Shown: in pieces, positions 1-7,315 of the stretch | Layout of the letters: each line of letters opens with the position of its first letter | How positions within the stretch are numbered: the first letter of the stretch is position 1 | DNA from: Gammaproteobacteria bacterium | GTDB taxonomy: Bacteria; Pseudomonadota; Gammaproteobacteria; BMS3Bbin11 | Length of the DNA: 17,623 nt | Assembly (NCBI GenBank): GCA_030597275.1 | Contig: JAUVSB010000006.1 | Span: forward strand, 1 to 17,623 | Direction of reading: 5' to 3' | Program-made: the position numbers and the translations under genes | The notes under the pieces: model-generated | Seen by the model: only the letters and a program-made list of their open reading frames with translations | Told to the model about the DNA's origin: nothing | The model's database searches: none

Positions 1-222
1 CAGGTTTTTCTGCCAGATATCGGGTTCATCGTCAGTACTGATGCCTTTGCTAAACATGAGGTCATCATTGGCATTAAGAGCAAAAACCAGCAAGCGGACC
101 ATCATGCGTGTTTCTGTTTCCGAAGGATGGCGAGCTATGGTGAGAGCATAATTCTGGAAATGATTTCGATCCATATCTGCTATCTGTAGATCGACTTTAA
201 AAATGGTTGCTTTCTGTGCCAT
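1..222 (-). CDS. yaeQ: YaeQ family protein, 5' part only (gene runs off the left edge)
   Basis: Reading the minus strand from an ATG at 220-222 gives 74 codons open to the window edge. The protein begins MAQKATIFKVDLQIADMDRN and contains the blocks ARHPSETETRMMVRLL and DDEPDIW. These match what I remember of the YaeQ family (about 180 residues), so roughly 40 per cent of the protein is present. YaeQ has a PD-(D/E)XK nuclease-like fold; its cellular role is unsettled, although enteric homologues were once described as suppressors of a transcription-elongation defect. It is divergent from the cold-shock gene, with 286 bases between the two start codons. The start is chosen because it gives the family's usual N-terminus; no strong ribosome-binding site is seen. 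The identification is firm, the function is not. Confidence 0.88.
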   Translation of the reverse strand, partial: MAQKATIFKVDLQIADMDRNHFQNYALTIARHPSETETRMMVRLLVFALNANDDLMFSKGISTDDEPDIWQKNL

Positions 223-320
223 CGCTTTGATTTATATCTTTCTTATTCGGGCAGTCATTCTACCATTGTAGAGATCGGTCATGAGCCGATATTGCTAATA
301 AAACAGGCATAAAATTAGTA

Positions 321-349
321 TTGTATATGATAATTCGTTCTTATATACT
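321..349 (+). promoter_or_regulatory. Candidate sigma-70 promoter of the cold-shock gene
   Basis: TTGTAT at 321-326 and TATACT at 344-349 are separated by 17 bases. The -10 box matches the consensus at five of six positions, the -35 box at three. Transcription would start near 356, leaving an AT-rich untranslated leader of about 150 bases before the cold-shock start codon. Long leaders of this kind are known for cold-inducible csp mRNAs. This is inference from spacing and consensus only. Confidence 0.4.
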
Positions 350-508
350 CGAGCAGAATATTGGTTGCTATGCTCTTGCATATTTCCTTTATTGAACAGA
401 ATTACAATATTGTTGAGCACGTTTTCAGTAGACCAGTAACGGCCCACGCTGTTGTGCAAGGTAAGATTTGTAATATTTTTTATATTTAATATTTGAGGTT
501 TTTTGCAC

Positions 509-712
509 ATGGCTACAGGTACAGTTAAGTGGTTTAACAATTCGAAAGGTTTCGGCTTCATTACTCCAGATGATGGCAGCGCAGATGTATTCGTACATTT
601 CTCAGCGATTGCTTCAGATGGATTCAGAACACTTGAAGAAGGTCAGGCGGTTTCCTATGATGTTGAAGACGGCCCCAAAGGACCACAGGCATCGAATGTA
701 ACAGGCGCCTGA
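509..712 (+). CDS. Cold-shock domain protein (CspA family)
   Basis: A 67-residue single cold-shock domain protein, the usual length for the family. It binds single-stranded nucleic acid in the cytoplasm and melts RNA structure as an RNA chaperone. Both nucleic-acid binding motifs are present: RNP1 as KGFGFI near residues 14-19 and RNP2 as VFVHF near residues 27-31, together with the aromatic VKWFN start. I chose the ATG at 509 and not an in-frame TTG six bases earlier, because MATGTVKWFN is the normal N-terminus and a GAGG lies ten bases upstream of it. The gene stands alone, with a candidate promoter about 150 bases upstream and an intrinsic terminator just downstream. Which paralogue it is (cold-induced or constitutive) cannot be told from one copy; the long leader favours post-transcriptional control. 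Confidence 0.96.
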   Translation: MATGTVKWFNNSKGFGFITPDDGSADVFVHFSAIASDGFRTLEEGQAVSYDVEDGPKGPQASNVTGA

Positions 713-735
713 AAAACTGTTTCCAGTTTTATAAG

Positions 736-759
736 AACCCCGCATCTGCGGGGTTTTTT
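736..759 (+). terminator. Rho-independent terminator of the cold-shock gene
   Basis: A GC-rich hairpin, CCCCGC (738-743) paired with GCGGGG (748-753) around a four-base loop, is followed directly by six T residues (754-759). AA at 736-737 can pair with the first two Ts. It begins 23 bases after the cold-shock stop codon, so it should end that transcript. Confidence 0.93.
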
Positions 760-797
760 AATGCCTGTAACATCAAGCCAGGGAAGGCTTGAAGATG

Positions 798-816
798 AAG
801 GACTAAGGACTAAGGG
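798..816 (+). repeat. Short heptamer tandem repeat (AAGGACT)
   Basis: Two exact copies of AAGGACT (798-804, 805-811) are followed by a partial copy AAGGG (812-816). It lies between the cold-shock terminator and the next gene. The unit is closely related to the longer heptamer tract at 1738-1779. Confidence 0.65.
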
Positions 817-855
817 TGAAGAAAGGTGTTGTCTTTTGGGGTTTTATGAAAAAAT

Positions 856-885
856 CGAACAGTAGCTTATTTTTAGGCATACAAT
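856..885 (+). promoter_or_regulatory. Weak candidate promoter for the 79-residue gene and the alarmone hydrolase
   Basis: CGAACA (856-861) and TACAAT (880-885) are 18 bases apart. The -10 box matches five of six consensus positions but the -35 box only three. Initiation would fall near 892, about 23 bases before the ATG at 915. This is the best pair I see in the 202-base gap, and it is not strong. Confidence 0.28.
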
Positions 886-914
886 ACCCTCCTAAATATG
901 CTTGATGAATTGTT

Positions 915-1154
915 ATGAAAGGTTTCGTCCCGTTAGATCCAGAAACTAAGGTGTCTCAGCTGCGATTTGCTGTGGTTTATACTAAACGTAAAAGTCGCAA
1001 GCGATTCCCTGCCGGCTGCGTGCAGATTAAAGACACTGAGCAAGAGGCCATTGCGGCAGCGGATGACGACAATAATTATTTTCCAGCCCATGTACTTGGG
1101 CCTTCCAAGTCCTCAGAAGGACAGTATATCTATTATCTTGAACGTTGGATTTAA
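915..1154 (+). CDS. Conserved-looking 79-residue protein of unknown function
   Basis: I do not recognise this protein as a named family. It is a small soluble basic protein with no signal peptide or membrane segment. The N-terminal half has a strand-like segment (QLRFAVVYT, residues 15-23) followed by a cluster of Lys and Arg (24-30). An acidic DDDNN follows at 50-54, and the C-terminus is aromatic (YIYYLERWI, 71-79). The codon pattern looks like a real gene, and the reading frame ends 21 bases before the start of the alarmone hydrolase on the same strand, so the two are probably co-transcribed. The ribosome-binding site is poor. A six-codon upstream ORF (898-918) overlaps the start codon as ATGA. 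The start at 915 is the first ATG in frame, and no other start is more convincing. Confidence 0.72.
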   Translation: MKGFVPLDPETKVSQLRFAVVYTKRKSRKRFPAGCVQIKDTEQEAIAAADDDNNYFPAHVLGPSKSSEGQYIYYLERWI

Positions 1155-1175
1155 AGGGCAAGTTGAAGAATTCAA

Positions 1176-1706
1176 ATGAATTCACTTAATGAGTTGATAA
1201 AAGCACTGGCATTTGCGTCGGCAAAACATCGCGACCAGCGACGAAAAGATGTTTGTGCTTCACCCTATATTAATCATCCCATTCAGCTTGTTGATGTGTT
1301 GACCAATGAAGCGGGTGTCACTGACATCAATGTGCTTCAGGCAGCAGTGCTTCATGACACGATAGAAGATACAAAAACAACAAAGGAAGAGCTGCAACAG
1401 CATTTTGGTCAGCGTATTTGTAATATCGTGCTCGAAGTTTCTGATGATGGAAATTTATGCAGGAACGAACGCAAGCAGGCACAGATTAGCGATGCTGCAG
1501 AACTCAGTAATGAAGCCAAACTGGTTAAACTCGCCGATAAGATATGTAACTTGCGAGATGTTGCAGATAATCCACCAGCCGGGTGGAATGTGCATAGACG
1601 ACAGGAATATTTTGACTGGGCTCTTGCCGTTATTGATGGCTTGCGGGGTATACACCCCGGCCTTGAATCAATTTTTGATGAGACCTACACTAAAAGACCT
1701 GAGTAA
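1176..1706 (+). CDS. Small alarmone hydrolase of the MESH1/HDDC3 type (HD domain)
   Basis: A 176-residue single HD-domain protein, close in length to human MESH1 (about 179). Family members hydrolyse the 3'-pyrophosphate of (p)ppGpp in a Mn-dependent reaction, and animal MESH1 also removes the 2'-phosphate of NADPH. The metal-binding and catalytic pattern is complete: QRRKD (21-25), H34 in YINHP, H60-D61 in LHDTIEDT with E64 and D65, and D121 in KLVKLADKICNLRD. The segments TNEAGVTDINVLQAAVLHDT and the C-terminal HRRQEYFDWA also read like MESH1. There is no synthetase, TGS or ACT domain, so this is a hydrolase-only protein and not a full RelA/SpoT. It lies 21 bases behind the 79-residue gene and converges on the cytochrome gene. 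Its role is probably trimming of alarmone or NADPH pools; the substrate is inferred. Confidence 0.9.
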   Translation: MNSLNELIKALAFASAKHRDQRRKDVCASPYINHPIQLVDVLTNEAGVTDINVLQAAVLHDTIEDTKTTKEELQQHFGQRICNIVLEVSDDGNLCRNERKQAQISDAAELSNEAKLVKLADKICNLRDVADNPPAGWNVHRRQEYFDWALAVIDGLRGIHPGLESIFDETYTKRPE

Positions 1707-1737
1707 AGTCAGTCCCGAGTCAGAGGTCGTAGGTCTT

Positions 1738-1779
1738 CAAGACCAAGGACCAAAGACCAAGGACCAAAGATCAAAGGTC
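1738..1779 (+). repeat. Six tandem heptamers (consensus AARGACC)
   Basis: Consecutive seven-base units are CAAGACC, AAGGACC, AAAGACC, AAGGACC, AAAGATC and AAAGGTC. AAGGACC and AAAGACC alternate in the middle. The tract fills most of the 86 bases between two convergent genes. Its left end forms an inverted repeat (GGTCTT at 1732-1737 with AAGACC at 1739-1744). Its right end can partly pair with TCTCTTGGT (1778-1786). No T-rich terminator is seen. The unit resembles the AAGGACT repeat at 798. Confidence 0.75.
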
Positions 1780-1792
1780 TCTTGGTGTACCA

Positions 1793-4666
1793 TCAGTCAC
1801 CAAGTTTACCAATCTCATTCGAATGGCACTCTACACAGCCTACCGCTGTTCCTTTTGCTATAGAGACTGTTTTCTGATCAGGGCCGCATAAGCTGCCATC
1901 TTCATTCTTGCATTCAAAGACCCTGTCTGCTGCGGTGCGGGAAAGTACGGTACCCAGGCCATCACTGCCATGACAGGCTATACAGGTTCCGGTTGGTGTG
2001 GCGCCATCTTCAAAGACCTCTTTATGCTTTTCATTCCACATGGATGAGGCTACAGGATGCATGCCATGAGGCCCTTTCATCCAGCCATTGCTGTCAAACT
2101 CTCCTTTGAAATCATCTACACTAAAGTCTGTTGAATGACAGGTGCTGCACTCGGTGAGGGTTCCCGTGTGTCCCTGCAGCTGTTTCGCTGTGACATTGTC
2201 ATTCGCGTTGGGGTTTCCATTTGGCCATATGGCATGAGTGGCACCGTGGCAGGCTTCGCAGAAGACACCCTCGTGGCCTGTGCTGACCCGATAGAGTTTG
2301 GGGTTGCCGGCAGCGACACCATTTTCGACCACATTCTCGGCGAAGCGTTTGTTGTCAGGAACGATGGGAGTAGCCTTGCTGTCCGTCGTTAAGTAAGCCT
2401 GCATAAGACGGATGCTGTCTGTTGGTGAACCAATTGTCCCTGTATCACCGTGTTTGTTATCAAGCACGTCACCCGTATGACATGATCCGCACCCGGGTTC
2501 ATTTGCCCACGGTACACGAGGGGTAGAGGAGAGCGGTCGGTAGAAGTCTCCCGCTAGCTCAAAGGCCCCCGGGTTTGCCGGGCTAACATTACGGGAAAAG
2601 TCATCACCGACCTGGGTCATGTTGCCATGGCAATCCTGGCATAACATACCACCGTTGGCCATTGCACCACGCAGGCAGTCTGTGCGGTTGCCGGGATGAC
2701 ACTGGTAACAGGTTTGTTGCAATACATTATTCGCAGCGACTGGGTCACGCAGATCACCGTTACTGTCAACAGGAGGTGGCATGTCCGGGAACAACAAGTT
2801 GCCTCCTGTGTCTTCTACTGTCGCATGATGACTATGCATGACATTGGACATGGATTTATTTTTCACCTGGTCGCGCCCGTTTGAAGGGTTGCCCGGTGTG
2901 TCATCGTTTTCCAGACCCCGAGGCCCAACCTGTGCCAGGTCGAGGGCCGGGGTATAGTGACAGGTCTGGCAGACTACAGGTGTAGAATCCTCAAGATTTG
3001 TACCGTGTTTCTGGTCATGCAGGCGAATAATATTAATATCAGAAGCGTATTCAATGCTGATCGCCTGAGGTACCTGACCGTACTGCGGGTCATCATCAAA
3101 GGCATTTGCCACTTCTGTAAGATTGACCGTTGCAGCCCCATTCCCACCATCTGAGCTTGCACTATGGCAGCCCTGACAGTTGGCTTCACCTGATATAGGC
3201 GTCACAGTGTCCACGGTCGCCAACACTGGGCCTCCTGAACTCCTACGTGCCTGTACGCGCATCAAAGGGTAAGGATTCTCGAGACCTGAATCATCGAAAG
3301 CCGTTAGCGGGATACCTGCTGCCTCGAACCAGTTTACTTCTTGTGCAGTATAGCCAAAGGGAAAGTTCAGGAAGAACGGCTGGTTTTCCACAAACAGGTT
3401 AAATTTCTGCGGGTCATTGGCAAGATAAGGAATTGTTTGTCCTGGCATGATCTGCTGGTCTGCTGCGAGCGGACCTTCATCCCCGGTGTTGGGTGTTCCA
3501 TCCGGACCCAGGTACAGATCCTCTACATCGGGTACAGGCAGGCCAAGAAAATTTGTTGGATCAAAAGCTGCCAGGATACCCGGTGGATAGAAAGGGTCGT
3601 AGGCCTGCAGGGCAATATCCCAGAAGTTAGTCTTGTAGATCTTGCCGGTAACGATATCTCTACTGGACAGCAGAGCCTCGCCAGTAGGACCAAAGCCACT
3701 TAGAGCAGGGTCATTCGTATTGGATGTGGCGGAATAGGAGACTTCAATACCATCGTGTTTGGTGAGGATTTTTGGCTCACTACCTCTCTGGATAAGCGTT
3801 GCATGGAGTACATTAAAGGGAGGCAGTATGCTGGAGATTCGGGTATCCAGGTCCCCACAGTGCATGCCCAGATCATTGATTGCGAGGATGACATGATTGC
3901 CGTCACCAGAACCGGCCTCGCCAGGGGCAGGTTCCACGGCTACGGGTGAAACAGGAGTGCCATTCTGACTGGTAGAGTTGATGGATACATCACTGCCAAT
4001 TATTGCGTTAACGGTAATTGATACGGTCGCTATATTTGAACTTGCACCCTTATCATCATCGACCGTATAGCTAAAAGTATCGCTGCCTGTCAAGCCACTG
4101 TCTGGCATATAGCTCACCGTGCCGTTGAGTTGATTGATGATGTTGCCATTGGTGACGTCACTGACGATAGTTACGGTCGAAGGAACAATGCTGCCATCCG
4201 CATCAGTGTCATTTGAGACAACATCAATCGATACTTCTGTATTCTTATTGGTTACCGCCGTATCGTTTCCGGCAAGCGGTGGTTGATTGTCGCCATCTGG
4301 AGCACCGTCGCAATTGCTGGGTGCATCCAGCACTGTTTTTTCATCGCTAGTCCCATGTGCGACAGCTCTTACGTCACAAGGCGCGGGTTCGGGGCTGGTT
4401 TCTGACTTCCATTTCCCTTTTTTATCAGCAACAACGGTATCCAGTAACGTATTCGATGCAATACTATAGATATTAACCGTGCCACGTCTGCCGGCATCTC
4501 TACCTGTGATGACCAGTCGAGTATCTCCAGATTCCCATTTGGCTTCAGTAATCGAGATGGATTTGTCGCGTCGGCCTGCTGATGCATCGGTCAGTGAAAC
4601 AAAAACGATTGCAGCAACCATACAAATTATTGCTACGCCATATGATTCGATATACTTTTTAAACAT
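1793..4666 (-). CDS. Secreted nine-haem c-type cytochrome with Ig/cadherin-like N-terminal region
   Basis: An exported multihaem protein, presumably periplasmic or cell-surface, likely moving electrons between donors or acceptors that I cannot identify. Residue numbers here count from an ATG at 4672. The second ATG at 4666 (MFKKY) is preferred because AGGAG lies nine bases before it but only three before the first. A signal peptide ends near ASA-G (residue 32). Residues 130-222 form a cadherin-like/Big_9 type repeat (VVSNDTDADG ... SDTFSYTVDDDKG ... ATVSITV). Residues 258-300 hold a block around LAINDLGMHC without a haem motif. Nine CxxCH motifs start at 499, 568, 655, 678, 728, 805, 842, 897 and 946, all in the C-terminal half, with many spare histidines (for example 552, 556, 613-616, 741, 800, 813, 835, 869, 883) able to act as distal ligands. 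There is no C-terminal anchor or sorting signal. It converges with the alarmone hydrolase and is transcribed away from the DUF2288 gene. Confidence 0.88.
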   Translation of the reverse strand: MFKKYIESYGVAIICMVAAIVFVSLTDASAGRRDKSISITEAKWESGDTRLVITGRDAGRRGTVNIYSIASNTLLDTVVADKKGKWKSETSPEPAPCDVRAVAHGTSDEKTVLDAPSNCDGAPDGDNQPPLAGNDTAVTNKNTEVSIDVVSNDTDADGSIVPSTVTIVSDVTNGNIINQLNGTVSYMPDSGLTGSDTFSYTVDDDKGASSNIATVSITVNAIIGSDVSINSTSQNGTPVSPVAVEPAPGEAGSGDGNHVILAINDLGMHCGDLDTRISSILPPFNVLHATLIQRGSEPKILTKHDGIEVSYSATSNTNDPALSGFGPTGEALLSSRDIVTGKIYKTNFWDIALQAYDPFYPPGILAAFDPTNFLGLPVPDVEDLYLGPDGTPNTGDEGPLAADQQIMPGQTIPYLANDPQKFNLFVENQPFFLNFPFGYTAQEVNWFEAAGIPLTAFDDSGLENPYPLMRVQARRSSGGPVLATVDTVTPISGEANCQGCHSASSDGGNGAATVNLTEVANAFDDDPQYGQVPQAISIEYASDINIIRLHDQKHGTNLEDSTPVVCQTCHYTPALDLAQVGPRGLENDDTPGNPSNGRDQVKNKSMSNVMHSHHATVEDTGGNLLFPDMPPPVDSNGDLRDPVAANNVLQQTCYQCHPGNRTDCLRGAMANGGMLCQDCHGNMTQVGDDFSRNVSPANPGAFELAGDFYRPLSSTPRVPWANEPGCGSCHTGDVLDNKHGDTGTIGSPTDSIRLMQAYLTTDSKATPIVPDNKRFAENVVENGVAAGNPKLYRVSTGHEGVFCEACHGATHAIWPNGNPNANDNVTAKQLQGHTGTLTECSTCHSTDFSVDDFKGEFDSNGWMKGPHGMHPVASSMWNEKHKEVFEDGATPTGTCIACHGSDGLGTVLSRTAADRVFECKNEDGSLCGPDQKTVSIAKGTAVGCVECHSNEIGKLGD

Positions 4667-4796
4667 GGCCATATTCTCCTGGAAGAGTTCAGTGCTTTGA
4701 TGAAGATTTTTTATGTTTAAAAATATAGCGCTGTAAAATTAAGGCATAATTAACTACTGATACAGTGGTCGTTGTTTTGCTACCGGATGTCGTAAA

Positions 4797-4824
4797 TTGG
4801 GCGAAATACTTTTTCTTCTATATA
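4797..4824 (+). promoter_or_regulatory. Weak candidate promoter for the DUF2288 gene
   Basis: TTGGGC (4797-4802) and TATATA (4819-4824) are 16 bases apart, in the AT-rich 200-base gap between two divergent genes. The predicted start of transcription is about 40 bases before the ATG at 4874. I found no equally good pair for the divergent cytochrome gene. Confidence 0.3.
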
Positions 4825-4873
4825 AATGGAACATGGAACAGTTCTTATTAAGCTAACTGAAAACTGATTTTGT

Positions 4874-5176
4874 ATGAAAGAAAACGTTGAACAATTAACA
4901 GCAAGATTAAATACAGAGACAGCCTGTATAAGCTGGCAGGAGCTGGAGCGGTATTTTGCACGTGGTATTCTAATGACAGCATCCCCAGACCTGGATCTTG
5001 TTCAGCTCGGGGCGCATATGATTCATGATGATAAAATCATCATTGATGCCTGGCTGGAAGCTGGCGAACTCAGGAAAACGACAGATGATGATGCGCGTGG
5101 CTGGAGTGAGGGTGAGCCTTTATTATGGGCTGTTGTTGTGGCGCCGTGGGTGCTGGTGCAGGAAAAATTAAGTTAG
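4874..5176 (+). CDS. DUF2288 family protein
   Basis: A 100-residue soluble protein that I recognise from its layout as DUF2288: an N-terminal ISWQELERYFARG segment (19-31), a central DLDLVQLGAHMIHDD (39-53), IIDAWLEAGEL (56-66) and the diagnostic C-terminal LLWAVVVAPWVLVQE (83-97). The family is small and widespread in proteobacteria, with no known biochemical role. The ATG at 4874 must be the start, because an in-frame TGA lies only nine bases upstream and no other candidate exists; no clear ribosome-binding site is visible. It ends in TAG nine bases from the end of the convergent ygiQ, with no terminator between them. There is no signal peptide or membrane segment, so it is probably cytoplasmic. 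Confidence 0.8.
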   Translation: MKENVEQLTARLNTETACISWQELERYFARGILMTASPDLDLVQLGAHMIHDDKIIIDAWLEAGELRKTTDDDARGWSEGEPLLWAVVVAPWVLVQEKLS

Positions 5177-5185
5177 ACCCTGTAA

Positions 5186-7300
5186 TTATTTGGTGAAACG
5201 TGTTTTTGCAGGCGTGAATTTCTTTTTTTGTAAGAATTTCTTTTGGTCACGATGTTTTCCTCCAGGTTGCCAGGAAGGCACCAGATGTTTTTTACCGTTA
5301 CCAATCAAGTCAGCCCTTCCCATACGTTTTAAAGCCTCCCGCAAGATTGGCCAGTTTTCCGGTGCATGGTAACGGAGAAACGCTTTGTGCAAACGCCGTT
5401 GTCGGGCGCCACGTACCGATCCGACTTTTTCTGAATCACGGCTTACTTTTTTCAGCGGGTTACGTTCCGTGTGGTACATTGCCGAGGCGATGGCCAGGGG
5501 CGTCGGCAGGAAGGCCTGTACCTGGTCGAGTCGGAAATTATTGGATTTCAGCCAGATCGCGAGATGGAGCATATCTTCATCTGTTGTTCCCGGGTGTGCC
5601 GAGATGAAGTAGGGAATTAAGTATTGTTCTTTGCCGGCCTCTTTCGAGTATTGATCAAATAATTGCTTGAAGCGGTCATAGGCGCCAATTCCTGGTTTCA
5701 TCATCTTGGATAAAGGGCCTTCTTCGATGTGCTCGGGGGCTATCTTCAGATAACCGCCGACATGATGTGTGGCCAGTTCCTTAATGTAAGTTTTGGAGCG
5801 GATGGCAAGGTCGTAACGCAGACCTGAAGCGATAAAGATGCGTTTTATCCCTTTCAGTTTTCTTGCTTTTCTATACAGCTGAATGAGTGGTTCGTGGTTG
5901 GTATCAAGGTTTTTACAGATGCCGGGGTAAACACAGGACAGGCGTCGGCAGGAGGACTCTATCTTCGGGTCTTTGCATTTAAGCCGCCACATGTTCGCTG
6001 TCGGGCCACCCAGGTCAGAGATGTTGCCGGTAAAGCCCGGCACATTGTCCCGGATGGTCTCGATCTCATTGAGAATAGACTTCTCAGAACGGTTCTGGAT
6101 GATGCGACCTTCGTGCTCTGTAATAGAGCAAAAGGTGCAACCGCCAAAGCATCCACGCATGATATTTATTGAAAATCGGATCATCTCCCATGCGGGCATC
6201 TTCGCGGCGCCGTATGACGGGTGAGGCTTGCGTGTATAAGGCAGCTCATAGATGTGATCGAGTTCTTCCGTTGTCATTGGAATCGGTGGCGGGTTTAGCC
6301 AGAGGTCGCGACTTCCATGGCGCTGAATAAGTGAGCGTGCATTACCCGGGTTGGTTTCAAGATGGAAGACACGCGAGGTATGTGCATACAGTACCTTGTC
6401 GACTTTTACTTTCTCATAGGAGGGTAGACGCAAGACAGTGTGAGTTCGATCCAGTCCTCGCGGGCGGGTATGCAGGGTAACGACCTGATGGCCTGGCGTT
6501 TCGACTGAACTTGTTGGCTGTGAGCAGTCAGGTTTGCTGGCGTAAGGATCAGTGTGAGGATCTGCCCGCTTTTCAACTCGACCCGGCTGATCGACATCAG
6601 TGGAATCAATGATGGTCCAGCCATCCGGAATGCTTGATGTCATGAATGCTGTGCCGCGCACATCGCAAATATTTTTGATGTCTTCATTTGCAGCTAGCCG
6701 GTGGGCAATCTCGACGATAGCGCGTTCTGCATTACCAAATAGCAGCATGTCAGCCTTAGAATCAGGCAGGCAGGAGCGACGCACCTTGTCCGACCAGTAG
6801 TCATAATGTGCGATCCGCCGCAGACTGGCTTCTATGCCGCCGATAATAACAGGGACATCGTTGTAGGCTTCTCTTGCCCGTTGGGCATAAACCAGCACAG
6901 AACGGTCAGGGCGTTTGCCTTCTTTGCCGTCCGGAGTATAGGCATCATCGTGGCGCAGCTTGCGGTCGGAGGTGTAGCGGTTGACCATGGAATCCATGTT
7001 GCCGGCAGTGATGCCAAAGAAGAGTCGGGGTTTGCCCAGTTCTTTGAATGCCTCGGCACTTTGCCAGTCGGGCTGGGCGATGATGCCGACGCGGAAACCC
7101 TGAGATTCCAGCACGCGGCCGATCAGCGCCATGCCAAAGCTTGGGTGGTCTATGTAAGCATCACCGGTAACAATAATGATGTCGCAGACATCCCAGCCCA
7201 GTTCATCCATTTCTGCGCGGGACATGGGCAGCACCGGGGCAGTGCCGAAGCGATGTGCCCAGTTTTTACGGTAGGAGAAAAGATCTTTGGCTGTGTTCAT
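5186..7300 (-). CDS. ygiQ: YgiQ family radical SAM protein
   Basis: A 704-residue protein, close to the roughly 740 of the E. coli homologue, colinear with YgiQ throughout. The N-terminal domain (about 1-330, Radical_SAM_N type) contains VTGDAYIDHPSFGMALIGRV and IEASLRRIAHYDYWSDKVR. The radical SAM core follows, with the [4Fe-4S]-binding CxxxCxxC at C384, C388 and C391 (GCFGGCTFC), then SDLGGPTANMWRL and LKIAPEHIEEGPLSKMMKPG. The C-terminal DUF3362-like part (about 600-704) ends in a very basic tail. The family must use S-adenosylmethionine and a 4Fe-4S cluster, but its substrate is not established. The start matches the family N-terminus (DLFSYRKNWAHRFG), yet no ribosome-binding site precedes it. 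Translation may be coupled to the 79-residue gene that ends 15 bases upstream. Confidence 0.95.
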   Translation of the reverse strand: MNTAKDLFSYRKNWAHRFGTAPVLPMSRAEMDELGWDVCDIIIVTGDAYIDHPSFGMALIGRVLESQGFRVGIIAQPDWQSAEAFKELGKPRLFFGITAGNMDSMVNRYTSDRKLRHDDAYTPDGKEGKRPDRSVLVYAQRAREAYNDVPVIIGGIEASLRRIAHYDYWSDKVRRSCLPDSKADMLLFGNAERAIVEIAHRLAANEDIKNICDVRGTAFMTSSIPDGWTIIDSTDVDQPGRVEKRADPHTDPYASKPDCSQPTSSVETPGHQVVTLHTRPRGLDRTHTVLRLPSYEKVKVDKVLYAHTSRVFHLETNPGNARSLIQRHGSRDLWLNPPPIPMTTEELDHIYELPYTRKPHPSYGAAKMPAWEMIRFSINIMRGCFGGCTFCSITEHEGRIIQNRSEKSILNEIETIRDNVPGFTGNISDLGGPTANMWRLKCKDPKIESSCRRLSCVYPGICKNLDTNHEPLIQLYRKARKLKGIKRIFIASGLRYDLAIRSKTYIKELATHHVGGYLKIAPEHIEEGPLSKMMKPGIGAYDRFKQLFDQYSKEAGKEQYLIPYFISAHPGTTDEDMLHLAIWLKSNNFRLDQVQAFLPTPLAIASAMYHTERNPLKKVSRDSEKVGSVRGARQRRLHKAFLRYHAPENWPILREALKRMGRADLIGNGKKHLVPSWQPGGKHRDQKKFLQKKKFTPAKTRFTK

Positions 7301-7315
7301 GGCGAACAGGTGTGT

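Noticed and set aside
295..561. An 88-codon minus-strand frame across the cold-shock leader and gene start
   Set aside because: It is antisense to a certain gene, AT-rich, and shows no ribosome-binding site or familiar motif.
1405..1863. A 152-codon plus-strand frame overlapping the alarmone hydrolase
   Set aside because: The hydrolase frame carries all catalytic motifs; this frame reads through the heptamer repeats and has no recognisable content.
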